Positions 1 through 8,525 are shown, counted from the stretch's first letter. The stretch is 64,000 bases of DNA from Rheinheimera sp. A13L (GCF_000217935.1 NZ_AFHI01000023.1:159101-223100), one strand, 5' to 3'. The notes: generated by a model not told the origin, from the letters alone. Made by a program: numbers and translations.

Positions 1-565
1 AAGCATCGCCATAAATCACAGATTTAATGCCACCAAAAATCGAATACAACAATGCCACCAGACAAAGCAGGGCGATGGACCAAATCACATGGTGCAAAGC
101 GATATCGGTAAATAAGATCATAGACACAGCTATAGCTGCCATATAAAGCCGGGCGCCATTGGCAAAAATACGGCCAAACAAATACATTAACCCCGCCTGT
201 TTTTTTGCTTTGCTGCCAAAACGTAATTCAAGCAGTTCATAAACAGTGCTGACTTTGTAGCGATAAAATCGTGGAATTAAAAAGTAGCCAACAAAAAAGG
301 CCGCCATTAAAGCACCCAGAGTGCTGGCAAGGTAGGTCAGATTACTGCGATAGCCAATATCAGGGCCACCTAAAAAAGTAGCGGCAGATTGAGCTGTAGC
401 CAATACAGAGATGGCTGCCAGCCAGGTCGGCATGCTGTTGCTGCCAATAAAATATTCCTGACTGTTTTTTGCACCACTGCGGTTAATCCACCAGCCGGTC
501 AGGGCCAGCAGCACAAAATACAACACAAACATCAGCCAGTCTAAAGGTGAAAAAGTAGAAGCCAT
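1..565 (-). CDS. Sodium:solute symporter (SSS family), N-terminal part
   Basis: Reading the minus strand from an ATG at 565 gives 188 residues that run off the window edge. The protein starts MASTFSPLDWLMFVLYF and has a first membrane segment, then a polar stretch ending in SQEYFIGSNSMPTW and the motif ATAQSAATFLGGPDIGY. Both are typical of SSS-family transporters (sugars, sialic acid, amino acids with Na+). At least four hydrophobic segments are visible. AGAGGA sits just before the start. A LacI-type palindrome about 175 bp upstream hints at a sugar substrate, but the substrate cannot be read from this part. The C-terminal half is outside the window. Confidence 0.88.
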   Translation of the reverse strand, partial: MASTFSPLDWLMFVLYFVLLALTGWWINRSGAKNSQEYFIGSNSMPTWLAAISVLATAQSAATFLGGPDIGYRSNLTYLASTLGALMAAFFVGYFLIPRFYRYKVSTVYELLELRFGSKAKKQAGLMYLFGRIFANGARLYMAAIAVSMILFTDIALHHVIWSIALLCLVALLYSIFGGIKSVIYGDA

Positions 566-737
566 TATTCCTCTGCTGGCTCTGTTGACCAGTTCATGAA
601 TTACAGCTGACATTGAAGCTTATTCAAAATCACTTGGCAAGCGCTGGATCTGCTCAGTGTCTTGCTTGATTAATAGCCATTTTTTTCAGAATGGGCGTTC
701 TGTTTCAGCTCAGGGTCTGGCATACTACAGATGGATT

Positions 738-751
738 TGTAATCGGTTACA
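738..751. promoter_or_regulatory. Candidate LacI/GntR-type operator upstream of the symporter
   Basis: TGTAATCGGTTACA is a 14-bp near-perfect dyad (TGTAA/TTACA arms around a CG-rich centre) in the long gap between the symporter start and the next gene. The shape matches operators of LacI-family sugar regulators in gammaproteobacteria. No regulator gene is in the window, so the assignment is by motif only. Confidence 0.35.
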
Positions 752-916
752 TTGTAAAGATGAACTTACCGGAGCATAAACTGACTCATCAGTTTTTGTT
801 TGTCCTTGTATTCTGACAGAGCCGCTTTGGGTTGCTCTGCATGGTTTTAGTCCGGGTGCGACCGGGCTAAATATTTCGTAGCTAAAATGGATTTGAGTTA
901 CGAAAAATAGGGTGTA

Positions 917-1040
917 TACCCAAGTTACTTGAAGTTTCGGCGAGGCGACAAGTCAGTGAGACCCCTGGAGCATAGTAAACCTATGTGACTGGGGCGAGAT
1001 GACGTAGTCAACAAAGCAGCAACTTCAAGGACGACGGGTA
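917..1040. repeat. MITE-like palindromic repeat, copy A
   Basis: A 124-bp non-coding element bounded by TACCCAAGTTACTTGAAG at the left and the inverted form CTTCAAGGACGACGGGTA at the right, flanked by TA on both sides as expected for a TA target duplication. Its middle folds around CCCCTGGAGCATAG ... CTATGTGACTGGGG. Its reverse complement is clearly homologous to the two copies at the end of the window, so this is a dispersed family. It carries no coding sequence. Confidence 0.8.
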
Positions 1041-1103
1041 TATACCCGCATTCCTGATGAATGTCCTGAAGCAGCAGAATCCTGTTTTTGATAGGATTTG
1101 CGG

Positions 1104-1130
1104 GGCCAGTCCTGAGACTGGCCTTTTTTT
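1104..1130 (+). terminator. Rho-independent terminator without an upstream gene
   Basis: GGCCAGTC-CTGA-GACTGGCC is a perfect 8-bp stem followed by seven T on the plus strand. On the minus strand there is no U tract. No plus-strand coding gene lies between 1 and 1103, so it must end an unannotated transcript or be a relic. A weaker hairpin (AATCCT/AGGATT) lies just before it. The rest of 566-1180 holds copy A of the repeat and the dyad at 738, and no gene that I can see. Confidence 0.75.
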
Positions 1131-1180
1131 CGCCTGGGCTTTAAGTCACAGGCGAAAGAGGGTTTAGTAGTCGCCAGGCG

Positions 1181-1552
1181 TTATTTGACCAGTGTCGTCG
1201 CATTTTTCAGATACAAAGCACCTTGTTGCTGCACTGTGTCGGTATCCATTTTTTCAGAAGCTAGATGCACTTCTTCCAACACCACTTTAAGTTGTGCGGT
1301 TTCCTGATGAATTTTTTCCAGCGCAACTTCCATGCTGTAGGTGAGCTGATGAATTTCCGCCATAGCTTCAGGCGTCAGCGGGGCTGATTGCAGCTGGGCA
1401 AAACGTTGATTGGCTTCTTTAAAGTTAGCCACAGCTTCAGCCAGAGTTTTGACTTCTTTGCCTTTAAAATGATCCGGGCGCTCAGACGCCATAGCCGTAA
1501 ATGAGCTGGCGACTAACACAACACAACTGAATACCAATGCAGAACTTTTCAT
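1181..1552 (-). CDS. Small exported protein, DUF6746-like
   Basis: A 123-residue protein with a cleavable signal peptide (MKSSALVFSCVVLVASSFTAMA) followed by ERPDHFKGKEVKTL, EAVANF and MAEIHQLTYSMEVAL. This pattern is shared by a small family of periplasmic proteins of unknown function in marine gammaproteobacteria (as I recall, DUF6746). The mature part is helical and coiled-coil-like. The start at 1552 is chosen because GGAG lies seven bases upstream; an in-frame ATG four codons earlier overlaps that site. It appears to be a single-gene unit. No enzymatic motif is visible. Confidence 0.7.
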   Translation of the reverse strand: MKSSALVFSCVVLVASSFTAMASERPDHFKGKEVKTLAEAVANFKEANQRFAQLQSAPLTPEAMAEIHQLTYSMEVALEKIHQETAQLKVVLEEVHLASEKMDTDTVQQQGALYLKNATTLVK

Positions 1553-1636
1553 CAAACACTCCATTAATTACACTTAGATGAGAATAGTTATCAAGAAGAT
1601 TAACATGAAGTAAAGCACTACACCAGACAGACGGAC

Positions 1637-3139
1637 CTATTGCTGGCTATTTTTGTCGTTTTGTCTGGTGATCCATTCAATCAAATCATCCAGTACATGC
1701 CGTCCACGGCCAGCTTTGGGGTCGTTGATAAAGCTGGCTACCACCCAGGTGCGGCCACTTTGGTCCGTCACAAAACCCGCCAGCGCCACGACATTACGCA
1801 AAGTGCCGGTTTTTAATCGTGCTTTGCCTTGGGTCTGAGCCTGAGTAAAACGTCGCTTTAAAGTGCCGTCCACGCCAGCAAGGGGCATGCTTGCGATCAA
1901 TTCCGGCTGATAGCTGGCCTGGTAAGCATGCTGCAGCAGGGCTGTCATCAACAGCGGGCTGATGCGTTCAGTGCGGGATAAACCAGAGCCGTTTTCTAAC
2001 GTCAGGCTGCTGTGATCCAAAGCCAGACTGCTAATGAAGTCTCGTATTTGTTGCTCTGAGATTGTTGCTGTCGATTCAGCTTCAGCTGTGCCTTGTTGTG
2101 CGCCTAACACTAAATACAGCTGACGGGTGAGGGCATTGTCTGAGCTTTTATTGATATCCCGCAGCACTTCCGCCAAAGTGCGGCTTTGATGTTCGGCCAG
2201 CAGCACAGAGGCGTTTGCTGTCTTTTGCTCCACTACAGGTACTTCTTTTTGTCCAGAGATCTGTTGCCACAGTTGCTGAATGACTAAACGGCTGAAATCC
2301 ACTCTGTTGATCAGTTGCAAATAATCACGTTTTTGACAGTTTTTTGGAAACTCACCTTGCAATACCAGTTGTACAGTGTCTGGCTGACGTTTAAAGGCCA
2401 GCTGTTGTGGATGCGGATACCACTGGGCGCAGGGCATATCTGTTAACTGTACCTGAGTGGTCACCAGCTCCAGGCCTTGTAGCGAAGGGTAGAATTGCCC
2501 TGAAATTTTATCCGCAGAGGACTCTAGTTTGATACCCAGCATATTACGTTGTAAAAACAAGGCATCTGGCAGCAGGTTGTAATATTCGCGTGGAGTTTCA
2601 TCAAAAGGTAAGGCCGTTAGCTCAGGACGGGCCGGATTAAACCAGTTGCGGTCAATCTGAAAAGCCGGCACCTGACGTATGCCCTGATCATAAGCTTGTT
2701 GCAGCAAATACCAGAGTTCTTGCAGCGTAAAATCCATATCAGCTAAACCTTTAAGCACCAACGGTTGTTGCATGGTGTTTTGCGCTTGTTCATAAGAGCG
2801 TAACTGAGTTTTACCTCTGTAAGCCGGGCCTAATAGTTCCAATGCAGTAATACTGGTCAGCAGCTTCATAGTCGAGGCCGGTTGCATGGATTTTTCGGCC
2901 TGAAAGCTGACTTTTTCAGCCGGATTGTCCAGCGGATAAGCGACAAAGGCGAGGGCATCTGCAGGTAAGCCAGCCTGATGTAACTTGTGCTGTAAAGGCA
3001 AAAGTACATTCTCTTGGTGTATTTCTCCGCTATGACTACAGGCAAGAATAAGCAGAGAACAGCAGATGATGATCAGATGGCGACTACCTGAAAGTGCAGA
3101 CAAAACTATCCCCTTCGTCAATGTGGATGAAGGGAGCAC
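1637..3139 (-). CDS. dacB: D-alanyl-D-alanine carboxypeptidase/endopeptidase, PBP4 type
   Basis: A serine peptidase of family S13 that removes terminal D-Ala from, or cleaves cross-links in, peptidoglycan. All three active-site motifs are present: S89-T-M-K92, S333-D-N335 and K443-T-G-T. The N-terminus has a hydrophobic stretch ending in LLILACS, so this copy is probably a lipoprotein anchored in the envelope. The open frame begins with GTG at 3139. A TTG at 3103 preceded by AAGGGG is an equally good start and would give a more normal lipoprotein signal. Length (about 490-500 residues) fits the family. Confidence 0.9.
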   Translation of the reverse strand: MLPSSTLTKGIVLSALSGSRHLIIICCSLLILACSHSGEIHQENVLLPLQHKLHQAGLPADALAFVAYPLDNPAEKVSFQAEKSMQPASTMKLLTSITALELLGPAYRGKTQLRSYEQAQNTMQQPLVLKGLADMDFTLQELWYLLQQAYDQGIRQVPAFQIDRNWFNPARPELTALPFDETPREYYNLLPDALFLQRNMLGIKLESSADKISGQFYPSLQGLELVTTQVQLTDMPCAQWYPHPQQLAFKRQPDTVQLVLQGEFPKNCQKRDYLQLINRVDFSRLVIQQLWQQISGQKEVPVVEQKTANASVLLAEHQSRTLAEVLRDINKSSDNALTRQLYLVLGAQQGTAEAESTATISEQQIRDFISSLALDHSSLTLENGSGLSRTERISPLLMTALLQHAYQASYQPELIASMPLAGVDGTLKRRFTQAQTQGKARLKTGTLRNVVALAGFVTDQSGRTWVVASFINDPKAGRGRHVLDDLIEWITRQNDKNSQQ

Positions 3140-3172
3140 CTTACCTCAGGTGATGTTCCGGTACAAATGGCA

Positions 3173-4474
3173 TCAGACAAAAGTTGCCAGTTCAGCGATG
3201 GCGTCTGTCATTTTGGTATTGGCTTGCTGAATGCCAGTGAACACAGTAGAGGTTTGATGACTCAGCTGACTGCCTTTTTCAGACTCAGCGCAGGCAAGCT
3301 CCATTCTGCTCAATGCATCTTGTGTCAGGCCCAGATTGGTTTTTACTACCTGCTCAATTTCGACAGTAGAGACACCAGTGCGTGAAGCCAGGCTGCGCAC
3401 TTCATCCGCAACCACTGCAAAGCCACGGCCATGCTCACCAGCTCTGGCAGCTTCAATAGCGGCATTTAACGCCAGCAGATTAGTTTGATCGGCAATACTG
3501 CGAATGGTATTCACCATGGCATAAATGGCCTGAGACTGCTCGGCCAGTTGTTGCAATAGCTCAGAAGCTTGTGCCACTTCCTGTTCAATAGAAAGCGAGT
3601 TGAGAACACTTTGACTCAGCAATTCAACGCCTTGCAAAAACAGTGCACTGTTTTGCTGTGAGATTTGCTGCACTGTCATGCTGGCTTGGCTTACGGCCTG
3701 ACGTTGTTTGATCAGCGCCGTAATATCGCTGGCGAATTTAATGACTTTCACTACCTTGTGGTCTTCATCAAACACAGGGTTGTAGGTGGCTTCAAGCCAA
3801 ATCGAGTCTCCCTGACTGTTTTTGCGTTCAAATTGGCCTGTTTTGTAGTGGCCTTGCTTTAAATCCTGCCAGAAATCCGGATTTTCCCGATAAAAATCAT
3901 CAAAACAAAACATTTGATGGTGACGACCACGGATCAGCTCCAGAGGGTAACCTACAGTAGTTAAAAAGTTTTCGTTGGCATTGAGAATTTCACCTTCAGG
4001 GGTGAATTCAATAATGGCCTGTGATTTTTGTAAGGCATCAATCACAGCTTCCTGTTCTTTCTGCTGGCGGGTTTTATCGCTGACGTCAGAAACAAACTTA
4101 ACCACTTTGGTCACGACGCCTTGTTCCAGCACCGGGAAATAAGTCGCCTCCAGCCAAATTTTCTGGCCTTGTTTACCCAAACGTAAAAAGGTCAGGGACT
4201 GACTTTTGCCCGCGGCCAGTTGCTGCCAAAAATTGCTGTAGTCACGGCTTTGCGCGTAGTCTGCTTCGCAAAAAATACGGTGATGCTGGCCTGTTATTTC
4301 ATCCAGGCTATAACCTACAGTATCAAGGAATGTCTGGTTGGCACTCAGTATGATACCTAATGGGGTAAATTCGATCACCGCTATATTTTGCTTAATTGAG
4401 TTCAGATAATGAGTGTAAGACTGAAGTTGCTGCTGACTTTGCATTAACTCGGTTTTTAGCCTGGTGTCGAACAT
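3173..4474 (-). CDS. Cytoplasmic PAS-PAS methyl-accepting chemotaxis protein
   Basis: A 433-residue receptor with no membrane segment: two PAS domains in tandem (about residues 25-140 and 145-260, each with the ExTPxGxILxAN and GxHHxxF pattern) and a short MCP signalling domain. The tip of the signalling hairpin is intact ([20 protein letters not shown]). The construction resembles Aer-type energy or redox sensors, although no haem or FAD ligand can be assigned by eye. GGAGGT lies seven bases before the ATG at 4474. The gene is preceded by about 260 bases of leader containing a c-di-GMP-I riboswitch, so expression is probably tuned by c-di-GMP. It is short at the C-terminus, ending soon after the last helix, as in other short receptors. 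Confidence 0.9.
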   Translation of the reverse strand: MFDTRLKTELMQSQQQLQSYTHYLNSIKQNIAVIEFTPLGIILSANQTFLDTVGYSLDEITGQHHRIFCEADYAQSRDYSNFWQQLAAGKSQSLTFLRLGKQGQKIWLEATYFPVLEQGVVTKVVKFVSDVSDKTRQQKEQEAVIDALQKSQAIIEFTPEGEILNANENFLTTVGYPLELIRGRHHQMFCFDDFYRENPDFWQDLKQGHYKTGQFERKNSQGDSIWLEATYNPVFDEDHKVVKVIKFASDITALIKQRQAVSQASMTVQQISQQNSALFLQGVELLSQSVLNSLSIEQEVAQASELLQQLAEQSQAIYAMVNTIRSIADQTNLLALNAAIEAARAGEHGRGFAVVADEVRSLASRTGVSTVEIEQVVKTNLGLTQDALSRMELACAESEKGSQLSHQTSTVFTGIQQANTKMTDAIAELATFV

Positions 4475-4644
4475 TGCCCATACCTCCGTTGTAGTCTTAA
4501 TCAGTTCCTGCTAGTGATCCTTAAGCAGCACGCTGCATTTTTAGAGCGCAAAGTACCTGGCTTACTGGCGAGGAGGAAAAACTACGGGCAGAGGACATAC
4601 TGGGCTGAAGCAAACAGATGAATTTACAATTCTCTTGATAGAAT

Positions 4645-4726
4645 GCTGCAACCTGGCAACCTTAGTTGATCCAACCTTAGGCCCATAGTTTTGCGTGTGC
4701 AGCTTTTCAGCTGACGTGCCACTGCT
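4645..4726 (-). ncRNA. c-di-GMP-I (GEMM) riboswitch
   Basis: On the minus strand the leader of the PAS-PAS receptor shows the class I architecture: GTGGCACGT, then a stem CAGCT-GAAA-AGCTG capped by a GNRA tetraloop, then CACGCAAAAC, then a second stem-loop CCTAAG-GTTG-GAT-CAAC-TAAGG whose internal loop matches the tetraloop-receptor pattern (CCTAAG with TAAGG), then TTGCCAGGTTGC, the conserved 3' segment that contributes the ligand-pairing C. The order and spacing match the Vibrio cholerae Vc2 aptamer. The expression platform in the 170 bases to the start codon is not obvious. Confidence 0.82.
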
Positions 4727-4740
4727 GAGTATAGCTACAG

Positions 4741-4767
4741 CTATTGAATTGCCCACTGGTAGCTTTA
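4741..4767 (-). promoter_or_regulatory. Candidate sigma-28 promoter for the riboswitch-chemoreceptor transcript
   Basis: On the minus strand TAAAGCTA and TTCAATAG are separated by exactly 11 bases, resembling the flagellar sigma-28 pattern TAAAGTTT-N11-GCCGATAA (6 of 8 and 4 of 8 matches). The predicted start would fall a few bases before the riboswitch. The -10 match is weak. Confidence 0.4.
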
Positions 4768-5541
4768 CTAGTTTAACGGCTGGCTGATCTCAAAATCGAA
4801 GTAGGTGCCAGAGTATTTTTCGTTTGAAAGCGTAAAATGCCACCATTCCATGGCATAAGGGAAAAATCCCTGTTGTTGCATCAGATCTTTGAGCAATAAA
4901 CGGTTGGCTTTTTGCTGCGAATTAATCGCATTGCTGTCTGAATGCGACACAGGGTCAAATAAATCATAAGTTCCGCCCATATCCAGCTGTTGCCACTGTC
5001 CTGCGGCATTTTTTCGCAGTAGGGTTAAATCCACAGTGGATGCGCGGCTATGGCCTGAATGGGCGGCTATATAATCCGGGGTTAACTGGTTTTTCTCCAG
5101 GTTTGGGTAAAACTCCGCTTTGGTGCTTTGATCTGCTGCATTGGTAAGCCACAACATAAAGTGGTTGGATGCGCGCTGAGGCTGGTAACAATCCAGCAGT
5201 TGCAGCTGATAACCCAGACGCTCTGCCTGTTGTGCTACTTTGGCCAGAGCTTGTGCTGCATTCTTTTCTAAATAGCAGCTATTGGCCTGATATCCTGGTA
5301 CTGCTTTGCCGGTAAAGTTGCTATCGCCAGCATAAGCCATACTCACCTGAACTTTGCTGGTAACCGTCAGTACATCCACTATATCTGTAGGTTTAGTGGC
5401 TTCAATCCGAACAGGTTGCTGCACTTTGATTGGTTTTGCTTTTGCTTCTGCAGTTTTGGGGGCGGAACTCTGTTGCTGGACAGTGTTTGCACAAGACATC
5501 ACTAAAAAACAGCTAAAGATGACTAAGGTGTTTGTTTTCAT
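4768..5541 (-). CDS. D-alanyl-D-alanine dipeptidase, VanX/DdpX family (M15D)
   Basis: A zinc dipeptidase expected to cleave D-Ala-D-Ala or related cell-wall dipeptides. Metal and catalytic motifs are present: H164-S-R-A-S-T-V-D171 (family SxHxxGxAxD, though here the usual Gly after H-x-x is Ala) and E232-W-W-H235. A lipoprotein signal ends at Cys17 (VMSC), so it acts in the periplasm, attached to a membrane. A linker rich in Lys/Ala/Gln separates the lipid anchor from the catalytic domain (from about residue 58). 257 residues, ATG at 5541. The family includes van-cluster genes, but nothing else here suggests glycopeptide resistance; peptidoglycan recycling is more likely. Confidence 0.85.
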   Translation of the reverse strand: MKTNTLVIFSCFLVMSCANTVQQQSSAPKTAEAKAKPIKVQQPVRIEATKPTDIVDVLTVTSKVQVSMAYAGDSNFTGKAVPGYQANSCYLEKNAAQALAKVAQQAERLGYQLQLLDCYQPQRASNHFMLWLTNAADQSTKAEFYPNLEKNQLTPDYIAAHSGHSRASTVDLTLLRKNAAGQWQQLDMGGTYDLFDPVSHSDSNAINSQQKANRLLLKDLMQQQGFFPYAMEWWHFTLSNEKYSGTYFDFEISQPLN

Positions 5542-5593
5542 TCTCTATTCATCCAACTTTTATCCGGTTTTAGCCCAAAGAGTAATCAATGAC

Positions 5594-6988
5594 TTATTTA
5601 ATCATGAGCCACCCACTGATTAAAAAAGCGATCAGCGCTAAAGAGCCACAAAATAACGCGTAAGGCAGCTGAGTTTTTACATGTTCTAATACGTCACAGC
5701 CTGATGCGACTGAACTGACCACAGTGGTATCGGAGATAGGCGAGCAGTGATCGCCCCAGATCCCACCACTTAAAATAGCGGCCAGCAGCAGAGAAGGGGG
5801 CAAGCCCAGCATTTCCACCAGCGGCATGCCAATTGGAATTAAAATGGCAAAAGTGCCCCATGAAGTGCCTGTGGTAAAAGAAATAATGGCACCAGCGATA
5901 AAAAGTAAAGCGGGAATAAGGACCAGTGGGGTGGACTCTTTGACAAAAGAAGCGACATAAGCCCCGGTGCCGAGATCTTTCATCGCACTGCCCAAAGCCA
6001 GCGACAACAGCACTATACAGACTAAAGGCAGCAGCTCACTCATGCCTTTAAAACCAATAGTCACCAGTTGCTGATGGTTAAATTTCCGGCTGTAAGCCAT
6101 CAGGCCATAAGCCACCACACAAGCTAAAGTGGTGGCGTACAAGGCTGCTTTGGCGCCTGAACCCTCAACTAAACTGCCGTTGCCTGTCCAGAGCATAAAG
6201 GCAACCATGCCCAGAACCAGAGTCAGCAAGGGGACTAACATCAGCGACATACTGCCCGGAGGGATTTCAATATCACTCTGGTTAGACACTGTATTTAAAT
6301 CAATTTCAGCCTGTTTCATCGGGCCATAGACCTTGTCGGTATAGATGGTGTAGAACACCACCATCAGTGTAAAGAGGGCATAAAAATTCAGGGGAATACT
6401 GCCAATTAATACGGAGATAGCCGACTCCGGCAAGTTGTAAGTGCTTAAAAGCCCCAGTACATAAGCACCCCAGCCGTTGAGTAACACCAAAATACAAACA
6501 GGAGCGCTGGTGCTGTCGACTATATAAGCCAGACGGGCGCGGCTCATTTTAAATTTATCGTACAAACCACGTGAGACTATGCCTGCTGTTAAAGCACTCA
6601 GGTTGGATTCAATAAAAACCAGAATGCCTATGCCATAACTGATAAAGCCGGCCTGACGTTTAGTAAGGGCTACACCCTTGCGGATAAACCAGTCCACCAT
6701 AGCTGACACCCCACCGGAATCCCGCATATAAGCCATCAGCGCGCCTATTAGTAAGGAAAATAACAGGATCCTGCTGTTATCGGCAGAAGAGGTGACAGAA
6801 ATAATACGCTCCAGGCTTTGCACCGGACCATGCAACAAAGCGCCGAATACACTCAATTCGGGTTGTTTTAAATAAAGCAGAACTTCAGCACAAGCGACGG
6901 CCAGGATCAGCGCCAGAATCACTTCTTTGCGCCAGATGACAACGGCAATAGCCACTATGGCAGGTAATAAACTTAAACTATCAGGCAC
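5594..6988 (-). CDS. nhaC: Na+/H+ antiporter, NhaC family
   Basis: A 464-residue polytopic inner-membrane protein, hydrophobic along most of its length, with around 11-12 membrane segments. Typical NhaC-superfamily stretches are present: AYMRDSGGVSAMVDW, FIESNLSALTAGIVSR, FTTGTSWGTFAILIP and GGIWGDHCSPISDTTVVSS. It probably exchanges Na+ for H+, or a substrate in the same superfamily. The start is GTG at 6988, preceded by GGGAAG at a normal distance. It stands 52 bases before the dipeptidase gene on the same strand. Confidence 0.88.
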   Translation of the reverse strand: MPDSLSLLPAIVAIAVVIWRKEVILALILAVACAEVLLYLKQPELSVFGALLHGPVQSLERIISVTSSADNSRILLFSLLIGALMAYMRDSGGVSAMVDWFIRKGVALTKRQAGFISYGIGILVFIESNLSALTAGIVSRGLYDKFKMSRARLAYIVDSTSAPVCILVLLNGWGAYVLGLLSTYNLPESAISVLIGSIPLNFYALFTLMVVFYTIYTDKVYGPMKQAEIDLNTVSNQSDIEIPPGSMSLMLVPLLTLVLGMVAFMLWTGNGSLVEGSGAKAALYATTLACVVAYGLMAYSRKFNHQQLVTIGFKGMSELLPLVCIVLLSLALGSAMKDLGTGAYVASFVKESTPLVLIPALLFIAGAIISFTTGTSWGTFAILIPIGMPLVEMLGLPPSLLLAAILSGGIWGDHCSPISDTTVVSSVASGCDVLEHVKTQLPYALFCGSLALIAFLISGWLMIK

Positions 6989-7151
6989 AGCAGCTTCCCA
7001 TTACACAGAGTTAAGCAAATAATGGCTTTTATACTGCAGCAATTAGCTATGGCTTTCCAGTTCGGCTGAAGTCTTTATTGGGTTAGTTGGCTTATTTTTA
7101 TGCGGATCTGCTGGATAAATGCGAAAGAGAAGGTTTGGCGGGGAAAAAATC

Positions 7152-7194
7152 AAAAAAAAATTAGCTAATACCTGGATTAGAGTACTAGCTAATT
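7152..7194 (-). terminator. Rho-independent terminator of the three-BON-domain gene
   Basis: Read on the minus strand, AATTAGCTA and TAGCTAATT form a 9-bp stem with a loop of about 18 bases, followed by a run of nine T. It lies 70 bases after the stop codon of the BON gene. The remainder of 6989-7263 shows no gene. Confidence 0.8.
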
Positions 7195-7263
7195 CATGCT
7201 GTCACAGGTGCTGCTTTGGGCCATATCAGCAGCTGTAACCGCAAAATCGTGACGTAAAACACG

Positions 7264-8076
7264 TTATTTAAAGGTTAAACTGCCAGCCTTTACGCTTTGC
7301 ACACCTTTGATATTTTCAGCCAGTTGCACGGCCAGAGCTTTTTCAGAGCCACTGTCAACCAGGCCTTCAAGAGTCACCACACCTTTGGTGGTATTTACCG
7401 CAATGTCCGAACCGTCGACATTACGGGAGTACATAAAAGTGGATTTAACCTTGGTCGTGATCCAGCTGTCTGCCATTACAGTGCCGGGTTTGGATGTGTT
7501 ATCCGGGTTGGCTTCTACCGTCAGTTTATTGTCCACCGACACGACGCCTCTGGTGGTCATGGCTAAATTTCCTGCCAGTTCAACTGCTTCTTTCGTTTCA
7601 GCTGTTCCGGTTAACGTCACCATGCCCTTTTGGGTGGTGATTTTGGTGCTGCCGCTGTCGACGTAGCGGCTCCACATCAGTTTAGATTTCACTGCGGCGG
7701 TAACGCTGGCATCATCGATGATTTCGGCGTAACTTGGACCACCAGTACGCTTTGGTGTCTGATAGTTTTCTTCAGTGATCATCTTGTTATCAACGTCGCT
7801 TACGCCATTGACACCTTGTGCAATTTCGGTCGCCAAATCTTTATTTACATCACTTTCTACCTTACCTGTGATGGTGGCTTTTCCATCTTCCACTGCAACA
7901 CTGATATCATCGTGGCGTAAATAAGGGCTGAGCTGATAGGTGGTCAGAATTTGACTTTCCAGCCGTGCGTCAAGTACTTCCTGCCTGGCTTTGTTGTCCT
8001 GAGCCAGCACTGGAACTGATAAACTACTGAGCATCAGTACCAGTAAGGCGGAATGTTGTTTTTTTATCAGTTTCAT
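7264..8076 (-). CDS. Periplasmic protein with three BON domains (OsmY-like)
   Basis: A 270-residue exported protein: signal peptide to about residue 26 (ending VPVLAQ), then three BON domains at roughly 38-105, 118-188 and 200-270. Each carries the V(T/E)LxGxVxSxxxxxxAxxxAxxxxGVxxVxNxL pattern. BON domains bind membranes or lipids; the best known exported one is OsmY, an osmotic-stress protein. It starts a run of small stress-type genes on this strand and ends at a clear terminator. The gene after it in the opposite direction of reading (a CsbD-like protein at 8095) lies 18 bases upstream, so the two are probably cotranscribed. Confidence 0.88.
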   Translation of the reverse strand: MKLIKKQHSALLVLMLSSLSVPVLAQDNKARQEVLDARLESQILTTYQLSPYLRHDDISVAVEDGKATITGKVESDVNKDLATEIAQGVNGVSDVDNKMITEENYQTPKRTGGPSYAEIIDDASVTAAVKSKLMWSRYVDSGSTKITTQKGMVTLTGTAETKEAVELAGNLAMTTRGVVSVDNKLTVEANPDNTSKPGTVMADSWITTKVKSTFMYSRNVDGSDIAVNTTKGVVTLEGLVDSGSEKALAVQLAENIKGVQSVKAGSLTFK

Positions 8077-8094
8077 GTGGCTCTCTCGGTTTAA

Positions 8095-8442
8095 TTAACT
8101 GCGATTGTCGATAAACTTTTTCACTTGTTTGTCGGCTTCCGGGCCACTGATGGAATAACGTGCTTGCACCAGTTCAGATAATTTAGCCGGTTCGCCTGCT
8201 GATTTTTTCAGCTCGCTTTCGGACAGCTTGCTCCACATTTTATGTGCAGCGCCTACACGCTTTTTCCAGGCATCGTCTGTTGTTTTGTTTTGCTGTGGGC
8301 TGGCCAGGCTCTGGCTTTTTTGTGTGGTTGCAGCTGTTGAGGCTTTAGTCGTTTTTGGATCTTTGGTTGTTGTGGTCGTACTAATAGGTGTGCCGGCAAT
8401 AATAGGACTGATCTTTGCTGTTTTATCTTTAGATGTAGTCAT
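8095..8442 (-). CDS. CsbD-like small stress protein with a Thr/Ser-rich N-terminal tail
   Basis: 115 residues. The N-terminal 60 are a low-complexity Thr/Lys/Ala/Ser stretch (TTTTTKDPKTTKAST...). The C-terminal 55 follow the CsbD/UPF0337 pattern of a short two-helix protein: W-x-KLSESELxK..GEPxKLSELVQARYSISGPEADKQVKKFI. CsbD-type proteins rise under general stress; molecular function is unknown. The start at 8442 is set by AAGGAG seven bases upstream. A paralog with the same C-terminal domain lies at 21363. A strong 11-bp hairpin (8458-8492) sits directly before the ribosome-binding site. Confidence 0.65.
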   Translation of the reverse strand: MTTSKDKTAKISPIIAGTPISTTTTTKDPKTTKASTAATTQKSQSLASPQQNKTTDDAWKKRVGAAHKMWSKLSESELKKSAGEPAKLSELVQARYSISGPEADKQVKKFIDNRS

Positions 8443-8457
8443 TAGTATTCTCCTTGA

Positions 8458-8492
8458 CCTGCATGCTTCTGCGAAAGTGCAAAGCATGCAGG
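8458..8492 (-). promoter_or_regulatory. Leader hairpin abutting the ribosome-binding site of the CsbD-like gene
   Basis: CCTGCATGCTT and AAGCATGCAGG are perfect 11-bp arms around a 13-base loop. On the minus strand the hairpin ends within two or three bases of the AAGGAG that precedes the CsbD-like start, so it lies in the leader RNA. There is no U run, so it is not a terminator. It could stabilise the message or control ribosome access. Confidence 0.5.
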
Positions 8493-8525
8493 GGGTGACG
8501 CTTAACTAAAGTAGGAGGAATCAAA

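Noticed and set aside
4562..4756. 64-codon minus-strand frame before the PAS-PAS chemoreceptor
   Set aside because: It coincides with the riboswitch and its leader, has no plausible protein character, and the RNA structure explains the conservation.
4768..5541. Vancomycin-resistance dipeptidase
   Set aside because: Although VanX-like, there is no vanA/vanH or sensor gene, and the host type is Gram-negative; a cell-wall recycling role is more likely.
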